Assembly: GCA_914767715.1 (NCBI GenBank)
Contig: OU612072.1
Span: forward strand, 13,330,001-13,394,000
Length of the DNA: 64,000 bases
Reading direction: 5' to 3'
DNA from: Membranipora membranacea
Lineage: Eukaryota > Bryozoa > Gymnolaemata > Cheilostomatida > Membraniporidae
Shown here: in pieces, positions 33,267 to 47,454 of the stretch
How positions within the stretch are numbered: the stretch's first letter is position 1
Layout of the letters: each line of letters begins with the position of its first letter
Notes under the pieces: generated by a model
What the model was told of the DNA's origin: nothing
What the model saw: the letters and a program-made list of their open reading frames with translations, nothing else
Database searches by the model: none
Translations under genes and position numbers: made by a program

Positions 33267-36200
33267 TTTCATTGCATTCAATAGAGGTCACATATATTTA
33301 GACACAGTTTCATTTCAATTTATCTTGTTTGTGAGAGGAATTACTATTTTTGGATTCACTTGTCTTACAATATATGAGGCAAGATTTTGGTTAACCAGAT
33401 GAGGTTAGAAAATGCAGTTTTACAGCGGTGATCAAGGGAAGTCACTCTGAAAAATATAACATAACATACATATAATACATACAATATAATCATTCATAGT
33501 ATATATATAGAATATTCTCATGAAATATACCAATAACTATTGTATTATTTTTTGTTTACATAACAGTTTTGACACATGTTTTGCATTCAACGAAGTACTT
33601 TATGCACACAAATCAACACCAGACAAGTTTTACAACCCCTGTCGTGTGCTTTCTCCTGATAGCGAGTTGGATTAATGACTCATGTTACAATCCTTTTATC
33701 ATTTGGGCTAACATGTTCCAGATTGTCTCCCACTTTACCAGCAATTGAGAATATTGATCTCTACAGTAACAAACCTTCCTGCAGGCCTTCCTGCGCCCCT
33801 GTGACAAGTTTATGACATGGCAGTCTAGAACCCTATATGTTTCAACTCTGGCTTAAGATGTTTGCTATTGAATTGTGTTAAATGCAGATGAGAAGTCCCA
33901 ACAGTAAACATCACATATAGCATACGGGGCATTCTATTCTATAAAGTATGTGACACTTCCAGGACCTGTATTGGGTAAACTGGCTTGCTGTGTATGCAAC
34001 TAATTGCCATGGGTAGTGGTTAGTGATGTATTGCTATAAAAGAATTTGGAAAGACGCATTGTGATGGTGTGACGTGTTTCAATTCCTTATTTTGAAGACA
34101 GTTGTGGTTTCCCATAGTTTTACAAGTTTGGCAAGCATTCATTATTCCCTCCAAAATAAACAAATGATTTTTCACAAAATAACAATAATAACTAGCTTAA
34201 ATTAAGTACGCTGTGTCTAATTATGAACAAAAGGATATTATTTTTTGTTTCTTAATCTTTGTAATTCAATATAATTCTGACTCTCTGGAATCACTGATGA
34301 CTCCCTGATGACTCAGATCTCTTTGTTGATTACAATTTAGAAGGGGGGAGGCGTCGGACAAGGGGGGTGGCAAGAGTCTACGTTGGTCTCTGTCAGCAAC
34401 AACCCTTTATTAAATTAATGGAAGATGACCTCTTAGGCAAGATGCAAAGAATGTTTTTGACCCAGTAAATCTTAAAGCTTCAGCTGTGTTCGAAGGCAAT
34501 CACAAAGTTCCCATGCATTGATTTGAACTCAAAATGAAGTGAATCCCTCACCATCTGAAATGGGATGCTTGAAAAAAATTCAAAAAGTTCTACCGCCGTT
34601 GGGAATTGAACCAGTCTTTGATGCTATCTACTGCGCTCGGCCCTAATCTAACGAAGGAACACAAACCAATACGCAAATAAATCGAACCGATGCTTTGGCC
34701 ATGATTCCATAGCTCCTTAAGTCAATGTGAACACAATGAATGGGAACTTAGTGAATGTCAAAGGTTGCTGACGCACGTCAAATTAGACTGAGAACTTCAA
34801 AACAATACCAAACAGTATGATAGCGACACTGTGACTTAAATTAAATGATTTACACAAGGACTTATGATCGCATTAAAGTAGAGAACTGCTTTCTTAGCTT
34901 TGTCAAATTCACTAAAATATATTCTTATTTGCGTCTTTTTGGTTGTTGATACATCCGCCATCAACAGAACGGAGGAGCTGAGCAAGTACTTCACTATTCC
35001 CTTCTGACATAAGAATATGATGAATTCCTTTGAACACATCATTTTCTATCATAATTTTAGCTACAAAACAATAAAACTTCATCAAAGAACCCACAGTGAT
35101 TTTATTTATGAGCTCTGGAAGTTGTATTGAGTACAAGTGCTGCACGAGTCTAGGGGGCTCCGACTAGCTACACAGCAATATTGACAGACCATTTGATTGA
35201 AAACCACATCATGAGTAATTGTTGAAGTGCGATTTTTTTCAGGTAAGTCATTATTGTCAAACATGTGCTGGGGTATCCAGCGGTACGGTTATAACCTGGC
35301 CATAATGCCGTGGTCAAAATACCATCAGGACAAAATGTGCAGAGAGCATGATATGCCAATGCCAAAATTCTAGGAAAATAATACCATACATCGTAACTAC
35401 ACTGTACAATATACCAAGGCCCAAATAAAAGTTCGGGAAAACACCAGTTGTTGCAAGAGTCAAGAGCCCAGTGGAATCAAAGTCAGGTTGGACATAACAC
35501 CATTCAGGACAACAAGCCATATCCAGCGCCATTTCCATAAGTGTAAAAAGTTTAGTCAACATAGGTTAATGACTGTCAGTTTCTAAGTGACAGTAACAGT
35601 GACGAAGACTGTCATTTTATAGTCTGGGTTTACATCCAAATTGCAATAATACTAACTGTAAGAGACAGAGCACGTATTAGAGCCATATTTGTAGGGTCCG
35701 ATCATCGCCTACCAAGTATACATGTGTATTATATATAGCATGATGATTTACAGATTACTGAGTATGGTAAGGGATACTGGTGAATTTGAAATAGTCTTTG
35801 TTAAAGCCCCAAATAATATAATTTAGAAAGCTACCCAATAGGCCTACCAAGATTATTCACTGGCTATTGATTTGGAATCGGCCAAGCCATAGATGGACAT
35901 GTCGGGTAAATAAATTTTACTAATTTTATTTGTATTTTTACGCCAATCCAGTTCATGTAGGGTCTTCATGAAGGTACCAGGAAATTTAAAAGTTTCAGGT
36001 TGCAGATAACTCCACACAATTACAAACCAAAACCTGTCAGCCAATCAAAACAAAACACAAGCATATGGGTCCATTTATAAGGATACAATAATAGTGATAC
36101 ATGAGCAGATAACACAACAGAAGCAATATCCAACATAACCAATAACGCAGACAATGTGAGGGCACTAAACCTCTATGCGGTACACAGAGCGGTTAATAGG

Positions 36201-36992
36201 GCGAATCGACGAGACTTTTAATTGTACACCAGCATCTTTATAGCTCTCTCAAACAAAACATACTGAACGGAGTAAAAACTATCTCCTATATAGCACTACC
36301 AAAAAAGATGTAAAAACAGGACATCATATGATATCAATGAATTTCAAAAACTAAGTAATAGCAAAGCGACAATAAATTGGCTCACACTCATTAAGACGGC
36401 AAAGCGTAATCACACACACACCAGGACACAGCCCATTATTTGATCATTGTTATTGTAATAAATGTCTATTAAAATGTCATTATTTCTGCCGCTGGAAGCG
36501 AATAAGAAATGATTATTATTATATGGCATTTCCAGTGACAGCCAGAACGTTCACCATCATGACCTGATACATGAAAGATGATGGCTGTTGCAACAAGGCC
36601 TCATTGTTGGCCTGAATCCCAGGCTACCATTGTGCATCAATTAGTTTCTTGTTTCTCAGCACAGACTTAGGTAAACTAACTAGCTAACTAACTCACTGGT
36701 CCTTCCACCGTTGAGATAGCAAAAAAAATCATATTATTGATTTGATTTGGAGTATTGTGTCTAGAGGCTGAAATAACCTTATAGGGAGTTAATTAAATGT
36801 TGGTTAAAAACGTTATTCAAATTCTTAAGAATGGGCAGCAACATAGTGGTAGTAGGTGCCATAGTAGCTAGGCCGCCAATGTCTGCGCCAATTTCCTCTC
36901 AGCTTGTAGGCAGGTCGTAGCACACAAACATGTCCCAGTAGTTAGTGGGCTGCGGTAGGATTCAATTCAAACCCACTCCTTTCACAATTCAC
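33267..36992. other. No supported gene; weak protein-like fragments
   Basis: Minus-strand open stretches at 35314-35562 (contains MACCPEWCYVQPDFDSTG), 35168-35365, 34912-35145 and 35853-36044 have some protein-like composition but no clear splice sites and no family. AT-rich and (CTAA)-like simple sequence occurs at 33440-33540 and 36670-36695. The satellite begins near 36993. Confidence 0.4.
34589..34645 (-). repeat. Possible tRNA-like/SINE fragment
   Basis: On the minus strand, GAGCGCAGTAGATAGCATC resembles a box A region, and GGTTCAATTCC (complement of 34602-34612) is a good box B. The distance between them is only about 10 bp, too short for an intact tRNA, so this would be a truncated relic. 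Confidence 0.3.
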
Positions 36993-39359
36993 TAAAATTT
37001 AAAAAAGTAATAAAGGTTGGACCCTTGGTTTTTTTTACGGCCAGTTTAAAAAATAAATTTCCTTTTAACCTACCCAATAACGTAGGCAAATTCATGCTGA
37101 CTTTAAAACTGCAACCCGTTCGGGACTGCTCCTCTTAGTTTGGCGTCAGCAACATTATTAACGGGGGCCACTTTTGTCATAAAAAAACATGCCTAACGGC
37201 TGGCGCAAATTTGAAATAGCCATCGGTATTCATTCAAACTCTGACCAGTTGATGGCCTTATTGGCCTCATTCAAAATCCCGCACATCAAGATACTACGAT
37301 AAATAGAACAGGAATTAGAACGAGTTTAAAATTTAAAAAAGTAACAAAGGGGGTCCCTTGGTTTTTTTTACGCTAGTTTCAAAAATAGATTTCCTTCTTA
37401 CCTTCTCTATAACATAGGCAATTTCATGCTGACTTTGAAACTGAATCCCATTCGGAACTGCTCCTCTTAGTTTGGCGTCAGATACATTTTTAATGACGGC
37501 CACTTTTGTCATAAAAAAACATGCCAAACGACAGGCTCAAATTTGAAATAGCCATGGAAATTCTTACAAATTATGACCAGTTGATGGCTTCATTCAAAAT
37601 CCCGAATATCAAGATCCTACCGTAAATAGAACAGGAATTAGAGCGAGTTTAAAATTTAAAAAAGTAGCAATGGGGGGACCCTTGGTTTTTTTTACGGCCA
37701 GTTTATAAAATATATTTCCTTCTAACCTATTCTATAACGTAGGCAATTTCATGCCTACTTTGAAACTGAAACCCGTTCGGGACTGCTCCTCTTAGCTTGG
37801 CGTCCGCAATGTTTTTAACGACGGCCACTATTGTAATAAAAAACCATGCCTAACGGCAGGCTCAAATTTGAAATAGCCATCGGAATTCTTACAAATTCCG
37901 ACCAGTTGATGGCCTCATTCAAAATCCCGAATATCAAGATCCTACGATAAATTAAATGGGAATTAGAGCGAGGTTAAAATTTAAAAAAGTAACAAAGGTG
38001 GAACCCTTGGTTTTTTTTACGGCCAGTTTAAAAAATAGATTTCCTTCTATATAACGTAGGCAATTTCATGCTGATACTGAAACTGAAACCCCATTCGGGA
38101 CTGCTCCTCTTAGAGTGGCGTCAGCAACGTTTCTAATGAAGGCCACTTTTGTCATGAAAAACATGTCAAACGGCAGGCCAAATTTGAAATTTTTTCAAAC
38201 TCTGACCAGTTGATAACTCTATTGGCGTCATTCGAAATCCCGAATATCGAGATCCTACGATAGATAGAACGGGAATTAGAGCGAGTTTAAAATTTTAAAA
38301 AGTAACAAAGGGGGGACCCTTGGTTTTTTTCACGGCCAGTTTAAAAAATAGATTTCCTTCTATATAACGTAGGCAATTTCATGCTGATACTGAAACGGAA
38401 ACCCCATTCGGGACTGCTCCTCTTAGTTTGGCGTCAGCAACGTTTTTAACGGGGGCAACTTTTGTCATAAAAAAACATGCCAAACGGCAGGCTCAAATTT
38501 GAAAATGCAAGCGGAATTGTTTCAAACTCTGACCAGTTGATGGCCCTATTGGCCTTATTCGAAATCCCGAATATCAAGATCCTACAATAAATAGAAAGGC
38601 AATTAGAGCGAGTTTAAAATTTGAAAAAGTAACAAAGGGGGGACCCTTGGTTTTTTTTAAGGCCAGTCTAAAAAATAGATTTCCTTCTAACCTACTCTAT
38701 AGCGTGGGCAATTTTATGCTGACTTTGAAACTGAAACCCGTTCGGGACTGCTCTTCTTAGTTTGGCGTCGGCAACATATTTAACGGCGGCCACTTTTGTC
38801 ATTAAAAAAACATGCCAAACGTCAGGCTCAAAATTGAAATAGCCGTCAGAAGTCTCTCAAACTCTGACCAGTTGATGGCCTAATTGGCCTCATTCAACAT
38901 CCAGAATATTATGATCCTACAATAAATAGAACAGGAATAAGAGCGAGTTTAAAATTTAAAAAAGTAACAAAGGGGGGACCCTTGGTTTTTTAAGGCCAGT
39001 TTAAAAAATAGATTTCCTTCTAACCTACTCTATAATGTAGGCAATTTCATGCTGACTTTGAAACTGAAACCAGTTCGGGACTGCTCTTCTTAGTTTTGCG
39101 TCGGCAACATATTTAACGGCGGCCACTTTTGTCATAAAAAAAACGTGCCAAACGTCAGGCTCAAAATTGAAATAGCCATCAGAAGTCTCTCAAACTCTGA
39201 CCAGTTGATGGCCTCATTGGCCTCATTCAAAATCAAGAATATTATGATCCTACGATAAATAGAACAGGAATAAGAGCGAGTTTAAAATTTAAAAAAGTAA
39301 CAAAGGGGGGACCCTTGTTTTTTTTAAGGCCAGTTTAAGAAACTAGATTTCCTTCTAAC

Positions 39360-40040
39360 CTACTCTATAACGTAGGCAATTTCATGCTGACTTTGAAACT
39401 GAAACCCGTTCGGGACTGCTCCTCTTAGTTTGGCGCCAGCAACGTTTTTAACGAGGGCCACTTTTGTCATAAAAAAACATGCCAAACGGCAGGCTCAAAT
39501 TTGAAATAGCCATCGGAATTGTTTTAAACCCTGACCAGTTGATGGCCCTATTGGCCTCATTCCGAATGAGGCCAACAGGGACATCAGTCCTCGTTGACCT
39601 CATTCAAAGTCCCGATTATCAAGATCCTATGATAGATAGAACGGGAATTAGAGCGAGTGTAAAATTTAAAAAAATAACAAAGGGGGGACCCTTGTTTTTT
39701 TTAAGGCCAGTTTAAAAAACTAGATTTCCTTCTAACCTACTCCATAACGTAGGCAATTTCATGCTGACTTTGAAACTGAAACCCGTTCGGGACTGCTCCT
39801 CTTAGTTTGGCGCCAGCAACGTTTTTAACGAGGGCCACTTTTGTCATAAAAAAACATGCCAAACGGCAGGCTCAAATTTGAAATAGCCATCGGAATTGTT
39901 TTAAACCCTGACCAGTTGATGGCCCTATTGGCCTCATTCCGAATGAGGCCAACAGGGACATCAGTCCTCGTTGACCTCATTCAAAGTCCCGAATATCAAG
40001 ATCCTATGATAGATAGAACGGGAATTAGAGCGAGTGTAAA
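39360..40040. repeat. Long (hairpin-bearing) satellite variant, tandem pair
   Basis: Two adjacent, nearly identical units of about 375 bp each contain an extra segment in which ttggcctcatt is followed by ccg and aatgaggccaa (39550-39574 and 39928-39952). The inverted copy extends outwards to about 21 bp per arm. Further examples with the same insert are at 41974-41998, 42350-42374 and 43966-43990. Confidence 0.85.
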
Positions 40041-43000
40041 ATTTAAAAAAGTAACAAAGGGGGGACCCTTGGTTTTTTTCACGGCCAGTTTAAAAAATAG
40101 ATTTCCTTCTAACCTACTCTATAACGTAGGCAATTTCATGCTGACTCTGAAACTGAAACCCGTTTGGCACTGGTCCTCTTAGTTTGGCGTCAACTACGTT
40201 TTTAACGGGGGCAACTTTTGTCATAAAAAAACATGCCAAAGGGCAGGCTCAAATTTGAAATAGCCATCAGAATTCTCTCAAATTCTGACCAGTTGATGGC
40301 CTCATTGGCCTCATTCAAAATCCTGAATATCAACATCCTACGATAAATAGAACAGGAATAAGAGCGAGTTTAAAATTTAAAAAAGTAACAAGGGGGGGGA
40401 CCCTTGGTTTTTATAAGGCCAGTCGAAAAAATAGATTTCCTTCTAACCTACTCTAAAACGTAGGTAATTTCATGCTGACTTTGAAACTGATACCCGTACG
40501 GGAGTGCTCCTCTCAGTTTGGCGTCAGCAACGTTTCTAACGACAGCCAATTTTGTCATAAAAAAACATCCCAAACGGCAGGCTCAAATTTGGAATAGCCA
40601 TTAGAATTGTTTTAAACTCCGACCAGTTGATGGCCTCATGGCCTCATTCAAAACCCAGAATGTTATGATCCTACGATAAATAGAACAGGAATAAGAGCGA
40701 GTTTAAAATTTAAAAAAGTAACATAGGGGACACCCTTGGTTTTTTTTTAGGCCAATTCAAAAAAAACAGATTTCCTTCTAACCTACTCTATAACGTAGGC
40801 AGTTTCATGCTGACTTTGAAACTGAAACCCGTTCGGGAGTGCTCCTCTTAGTGTGGTATCAGCAACGTTTCTAACGACGGCCACTTTTGTCATAAAAAAA
40901 GAAGCCAAACGGCAGGCTCAAATTTGGAATAGCGATCGGAATTGTTTTAAACTCTGACCAGTTGATGGCCTCATGGCCTCACTCAAAATCCTGAATATCA
41001 AGATCCTACTATAGATAGAACAGGAATTAGAGCAAGTTTAAAATTTAAAAAAGTAACAAAGGGGGGACCCTTGGTTTTTTTCACGGCCAGTTTAAAAAAT
41101 AGATTTCCTTCTAACCTACTCTATAACGTAGGCAATTTCATGCTGACTCTGAAACTGAAACCCGTTTGGCACTGGTCCTCTTAGTTTGGCGTCAACTACG
41201 TTTTTAACGGGGGCAACTTTTGTCATAAAAAAACATGCCAAACGGCAGGATCAAATTTGAAATAGCCATCAGAATTCTCTCAAATTCTGACCAGTTGATG
41301 GCCTCATTGGCCTCATTCAAAATCCTGAATATCAACATCCTACGTTAAATAGAACAGGAAATAGAGCGATTTGAAAATTTAAACAAGTAACAAAGGGGTA
41401 CCCTTGGTTTTTTAAAGGCCAGTTTAAAAAAATAGATTTCCTTCTAACCTACTCTATAACGTAGGCAATTTCATGCTGACATTGAAACTGAAACCCATTC
41501 GGGACTGCTCCTCTTAGTTTGGCGTCAGCAACGCTCTCAACGAGGGCAACTTTTGTCATAAAAAAAGAAGCCAAACGGCTGGCTCAAATTTAAAATAGCC
41601 ATCAAATTCTTTCAAACTCTGACCAGTTGACGGCCTCGTTGGCCTCATTCAAAATCCAGCATATCATGATCCTACGATAAATAGAACAGGAATAAGAGCG
41701 AGTTTAAATTTAAAAAAAGTAACAAGGGGGGGGACCCTTGGTTTCTTTTAAGGCCAGTCGAAAAAATAGATTTCCTTCTAACCTACTCTATAACGTAGGC
41801 AATTTCATGCTGACATTGAAACTGAAACCCGTTCGGGACTGCTCCTCTTAGTTTAACGTCAGCAACGCTCTCAACGAGGGCCACTTTTGTCATAAAAAAA
41901 GAAGCCAAACGGCAGGCTCAAAATTGAAATAGCGATCGGAATTGTTTTAAACTCTGACCAGTTGATGGCCCTATTGGCCTCATTCCGAATGAGGCCAACA
42001 GGGCCATCAGTCCTCGTTGGCCTCAGTCAAAATCCTGAATATCAAGATCCTACGATAGGTAGAACGGGAATTAGAGCAAGTTTAAAATTAAAAAAAGGAA
42101 CAATTGGGGGACCCTTGGTTTTTTTAAGGCCAGTTTAAAAAATAGATTTCCTTCTAACCTACTCAATAACGTAGGCAATTTCATGCTGACTTTGAAACTG
42201 AAACCTGTTCGGGACTGCTCCTCCTAGTTTGGCGTCAGCAACGTTTTCAACGGGGGCCACTTTTGTCACAAAAAAACATGCCAATCGGCAGGCTCAAATT
42301 TGAAATAGCGATCGATATTGTTTTAAACCCTGACGAGTTGATGGCCTTATTGGCCTCATTCCAAATGAGGCCAACAGGGCCATCAGTCCTCGTTGGCCTC
42401 ATTCAAAATCCCGAATATCAAGATCCTACGATAGATTGAACGGGAATTAGAGCGAGTTTAAAATTTAAAAAAGTAACAATGGGGGGACCCTTGGTTTTTT
42501 TAAGGTCAGTTTAAAAAATAGATTTCCTTCTAACCTACTCTATAATGTAGGCAATTTCATGCTGACTATGAAACTGAAACCCGTTCGGGACTGCCCCTCT
42601 TAGTGTGGCGTCAGCAATGTTCTCAACGAGGGCCACTTTTGTCATAAAAAAAGATGCCACACGGCAGGCTCAAATTTAAAATAGCCATCAAATTCTTTCA
42701 AACTCTGACCAGTTGACAGCCTCGTTGGCCTCATTCAAAATCCAGCATATCATGATCCTACGATAAATAGAACAGGAATAAGAGCGAGTTTAAAATTTAA
42801 AAAAGTAACAAGGGGGGGACCCTTGGTTTCTTTTAAGGCCAATCGAAAAAATAGATTTCCTTCTAACCTACTCTAAAACGTAGGAAATTTCATGCTGACT
42901 TTGAAACTGATACCCGTTCGGGACTGCTCCTCTTAGTTTGGCGTCAGCAACGTTTTTAGCGGGGGCCACTTTTGTCATGAAAAAAAATCCCAAGCGGCAG

Positions 43001-46000
43001 GCTCAAATTTGAAATAGCGATCGGAATTGTTTTAAACTACAAAAAGGTAATAAAAGGGGGACCCTTGGTTTTTTTTAAGGCTAGTTTAAAAAATAAATTT
43101 CCTTCTAACCTACTCTATAACGTAGGCAATTTCATGCTGACTTTGAAACTGAAACCCGTTTGGGATTGCTCCTCTTAGTTTGGCGTCAGCAACGTTTTCA
43201 ACGGGGCCACTTTTGTCATAACGAAACATGCAAAACGGCAGGCTCAAACTTGTTATATCCATCGGAATTCTTTTTAACTCTGACCAGTTGATGGCCTCAT
43301 TGGCCTCATTCAAAATCCCGAATATCAAGATCCTACGATAGATAGAACGGGGATTAGAGCAAGTTTAAAATTTAAAAAAGTAACAATGGGGGGACCCTTG
43401 GCTTTTTTAAGTCCAGTTTAAAATATAGATTTCCTTCTAACCTACTCTATAACGTAGGCAATTTCATGCTGACATTGAAACTGAAACCCGTTGGGGACTG
43501 CTCCTCTTAGTTTGGCGTCAGCAACGCTCTCAACGAGGGCCACTTTTGTCATAAAAAAAGAAGCCAAACGGCAGGCTCAAATTTGAAATAGCCATCAAAT
43601 TCTTTCAAACTCTCACCAGTTGACGGCCTCGTTGGCCTCATTCAAAATCCAGAATATAATGATCCTACGATAAATAGAACAGGAAAAAGAGCGAGTTTAA
43701 AATTTTAAAAAAGTAACAAGGGGGGACCCTTGGTTTCTTTTAAGGCCAGTTGAAAAGAAAGATTTCCTTCTAACTTTCTCTAAAACGTAGGCAATTTCAT
43801 GCTCACTTTGAAACTGAAACCCGTTTGGGACTGCTCCTCTTAGTTTGGCGTCAGCAACGTTTTCAACGGGGGCCACTTTTGTCACAAAAAAACATGCCAA
43901 TCGGCAGGCTTAAATTTGAAATAGCGATCGAAATTGTTTTAAACTCTGACCAGTTGATGGCCCTATTGGCCTCATTCCGAATGAGGCCAACAGGGCCATC
44001 AGTCCTCGTTGGCCTCATTCAAAATCCCGAATATCAAGATCCTACGATAGGTAGAACGGGAATTAGAGCGAGTTTAAAATTAAAAAAAGTAACAATGAGG
44101 GGACCCTTGGTTTTTTAAGGCCAGTTTAAAAAATAGATTTCCTCCTAACCTAGTCTATAACGTAGGCAATTTCATGCTGACTTTGAAACTGAAACCGGTT
44201 CGGGACTGCTCCTCTTAGTGTGGCGTCAGCAACGTTCTCAACGAGGGCCACTTTTGTCATAAAAAAAGATGCCAAACGGCAGGCTTAAATTTAAAATAGC
44301 CATCTAATTCTTTCAAACTCTGACCAGTTGACGGCCTCGTTGGCCCCATTCAAAATCAAGAATATCATGATCCTACGATAAATAGAACAAGAATAAGAGC
44401 GAGTTTAAAATTTTTAAAAGTAACAAGGGGGACCCTTGGTTTCTTTTAAGGCCAGTTGAAAAAATATATTTCCTTCAAACCTACTCTAAAACGTAGGCAA
44501 TTTCATGCTGACTTTGAAACTGATACCTGTTCGGGACTGCTCCTCTTAGTTTGTCGTCAGCAACGTTTTTAACGGGGGCCACTTTTGTCATAAAAAAACA
44601 TGCCAATCGGCAGGCTCAAATTTGAAATAGCGATTCGAATTGTTTTAGACTCCGACTAGTTGATGGCCCTATTGGCTCATTCAAAATCCTGAATATCAAC
44701 ATCCTACGATAGATAGAACAGGAAATAGAGCGAGCTTAAAATTTAAAAAAGTACCAAAGGGGGACCCTTGGTTTTTTTCACGGCCAGTTTAAAATATAAA
44801 TTTCCTTCTAACCTACTCGATAATGTAGTCAATTTCATGCTTACTTTGAAACTGAAACCTGTTCGGGACTGCTCATCTTAGTTTGGCGTCAGCAACGTTT
44901 TCAACGAGGGCCACTTTTGTCATAAAAAGACATGCCAAACGGCAGGCTCAAATTTGAAATAGCCATCGGAATTATTTCTAACTCCGACCAGTTGACGGCC
45001 TCGTTGGCCTCATTCAAAATCCAGAATATTATGATCCTTCGATAGATAGAACAGGAATTAGAGCGAGTTTAAAATACAAAAAAGTAATAAATGGGGGACC
45101 CTTGGTATTTTTTAAGGCTAGTTTAAAAAATAAATTTCCTTCTAACCTACTCTATAACGTAGGCAATTTCATGCTGACTTTGAAACTGAAACCCGTTTGG
45201 GACTGCTCCTCTTAGTTTGGCGTCAGCAACGTTTTCAACGGGGTCACTTTTGTCATAACAAAACATGCAAAACGGCAGGCTCAAACTTGTTATATCCATC
45301 GGAATTCTTTTAAACTCTGACCAGTTGATGGCCTCATTGGCCTCATTCAAACTCCCGAATATCAAGATCCTACGATAGATAGAACAAGAATTAGAGCAAG
45401 TTTAAAATTTAAAAAAGTAACAATGGGGGGACCCTTGGCTTTTTTAAGGCCAGTTTAAAATATAGATTTCCTTCTAACCTACTCTATAACGTAGGCAATT
45501 TCATGCTGACATTGAAACTGAAACCCGTTTGGGACTGCTCCTCTTAGATTGGCGTCAGCAACGCTCTCAACGAGGGCCACTTTTGTCATAAAAAAAGAAG
45601 CCAAACGGCAGGCTCAAATTTGAAATAGCCATCAAATTCTTTCAAACTCTCACCAGTTGACGGCCTCGTTGGCCTCACTCAAAATCCAGAATATAATGAT
45701 CCTACGATAAATAGAACAGGAAAAAGAGCGAGTTTAAAATTTAAAAAAGTAACAAGGGGGGGACCCTTGGTTTCTTTTAAGGCCAGTTGAAAAAATAGAT
45801 TTCCTTCTAACTTTCTCTAAAACGTAGGCAATTTCATGCTGACTTTGAAACTGAAACCCGTTCGGGACTGCCCCTCTTAGTGTGGCGTCAGCAATGTTCT
45901 CAACGAGGGCCACTTTTGTCATAAAAAAAGATGCCACACGGCAGGCTCAAAGTTGAAATAGCCATCGGAATTGTTTTAAACTCTGACCAGTTGATGGCCC

Positions 46001-46805
46001 TATTCGCCTCATTCAAAATCCAGAATATAATGATCCCACGATAAATAGAACAGGAATTAGAGCGAGTTTAAAATTTTAAAAAGTAACAAAGGGGGGACCC
46101 TTGGTTTTTTTCACGGCCAGTTTAAAAAAAAAGATTTCCTTCTAAACTACTCTATAACGTAGGCAATTTCATGCTGACATTGAAACTGAAACCCGTTCGG
46201 AACTGCTCCTCTTAGTTTGCCGTCAGCAACGCTCACAAAGAGGGCCACTTTTGTCATAAAAAAAGAAGCCAAACGGCAGGCTCAAATTTGAAATAGCCAT
46301 CAAATTCTTTCAAACTCTCACCAGTTGACGGCCTCGTTGGCCTCATTCAAAATCCAGAATATCAAGATCCTACGTTAAATAGAACAGGAATTAGAGCGAG
46401 TTTAAAATTAAAAAAAGTAACAAAGGGGGGGACCCTTGGTTTTTGTTACGACCAGTTTAACAAATAGATTTACTTCTAACCTACTCTATAACGTAGGTAA
46501 TTTCATGCTGACTTTGAAACTAAAACCCGTTTGAGACTGCACCTCTTAGTTTGGCGTCAGCAACATTTTAACGAGGGCCACTTTTGTCATAAAAAAATAT
46601 TTCAAATGGCAGGTACAAATTTGAAATAGCCATCGGAATTCTTTCAAACTCTGACCAGTTGATGGCCTCATTGGCCTCATTTATAATGCGGAATATCAAG
46701 ATCCTACGACAAATAGAACAGGAATTAGAGCGAGTTTAAAATTTAAAAAAGTAACAAAGGGGGACCCTTGGTTTTTTTTTCGGCCAGTTTAAAAAAAAAG
46801 ATTTT

Positions 46806-46868
46806 TTACCCTAACCTACCTACCATACCTACCATACCTACCTAACTTACCTAACCTACCTAACCTAC
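46806..46868. repeat. CCTAACC/CCTACC minisatellite inside the array
   Basis: A short run of accctaacctacctaccata and related words, about 60 bp, sits where a normal monomer has a single ttctaacctactct. It appears to be a local expansion of that word. Downstream, many short units carry the derivative taccctaacctaccttccat. Confidence 0.8.
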
Positions 46869-47454
46869 TCTATAACGTAGGCAATTTCATGCTGACTTTG
46901 AAACTAAAACCCGTTTGGGACTGCACCTCTTAGTTTGAGGTCAGCAACATTTTAACGAGGGCCACTTTTGTCATAAAAAAAGATGCCACACGGCAGGCTC
47001 AAAGTTGAAATAGCCATCGGAATTGTTTTAAACTCTGACCAGTTGATGGCCCTATTCGCCTCATTCAAAATCCAGAATATAATGATCCCACGATAAATAG
47101 AACAGGAATTAGAGCGAGTTTAAAATTTTAAAAAGTAACAAAGGGGGGACCCTTGGTTTTTTTCACGGCCAGTTTAAAAAAAAAGATTTCCTTCTAAACT
47201 ACTCTATAACGTAGGCAATTTCTCGCTGACTTTGAAACTGAAACCCGTTTGGGACTGCTCCTCTTAGATTGGCGGGAGCAACATTTTAACGAGGGCCACT
47301 TTTGTCATAAAAAGTATTCCAAATGGCAGGCTCAAATTTGAAGTGGCCATCGGAATACTTTCAAACTCTGACCAGTTGATGGCCTCATTGGCCTCATTTA
47401 TAATGCGGAATATCAAGATCCTACAACAAATAGAACAGGAATTAGAGCGAGTTT

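Noticed and set aside
34589-34645. Functional tRNA gene
   Set aside because: Box A and box B are too close and no cloverleaf can be drawn; at most it is a SINE or tRNA relic.
39479-40182. Plus-strand ORFs of 78 and 108 codons in the satellite
   Set aside because: They are open because the long hairpin-bearing variant shifts the frame. The two are copies of one unit and no domain is present.
46806-46868. Interstitial telomere
   Set aside because: The words are mostly CCTAACCTACC and CCATACCTACC, not regular CCCTAA, and they grade into the monomer's own sequence.
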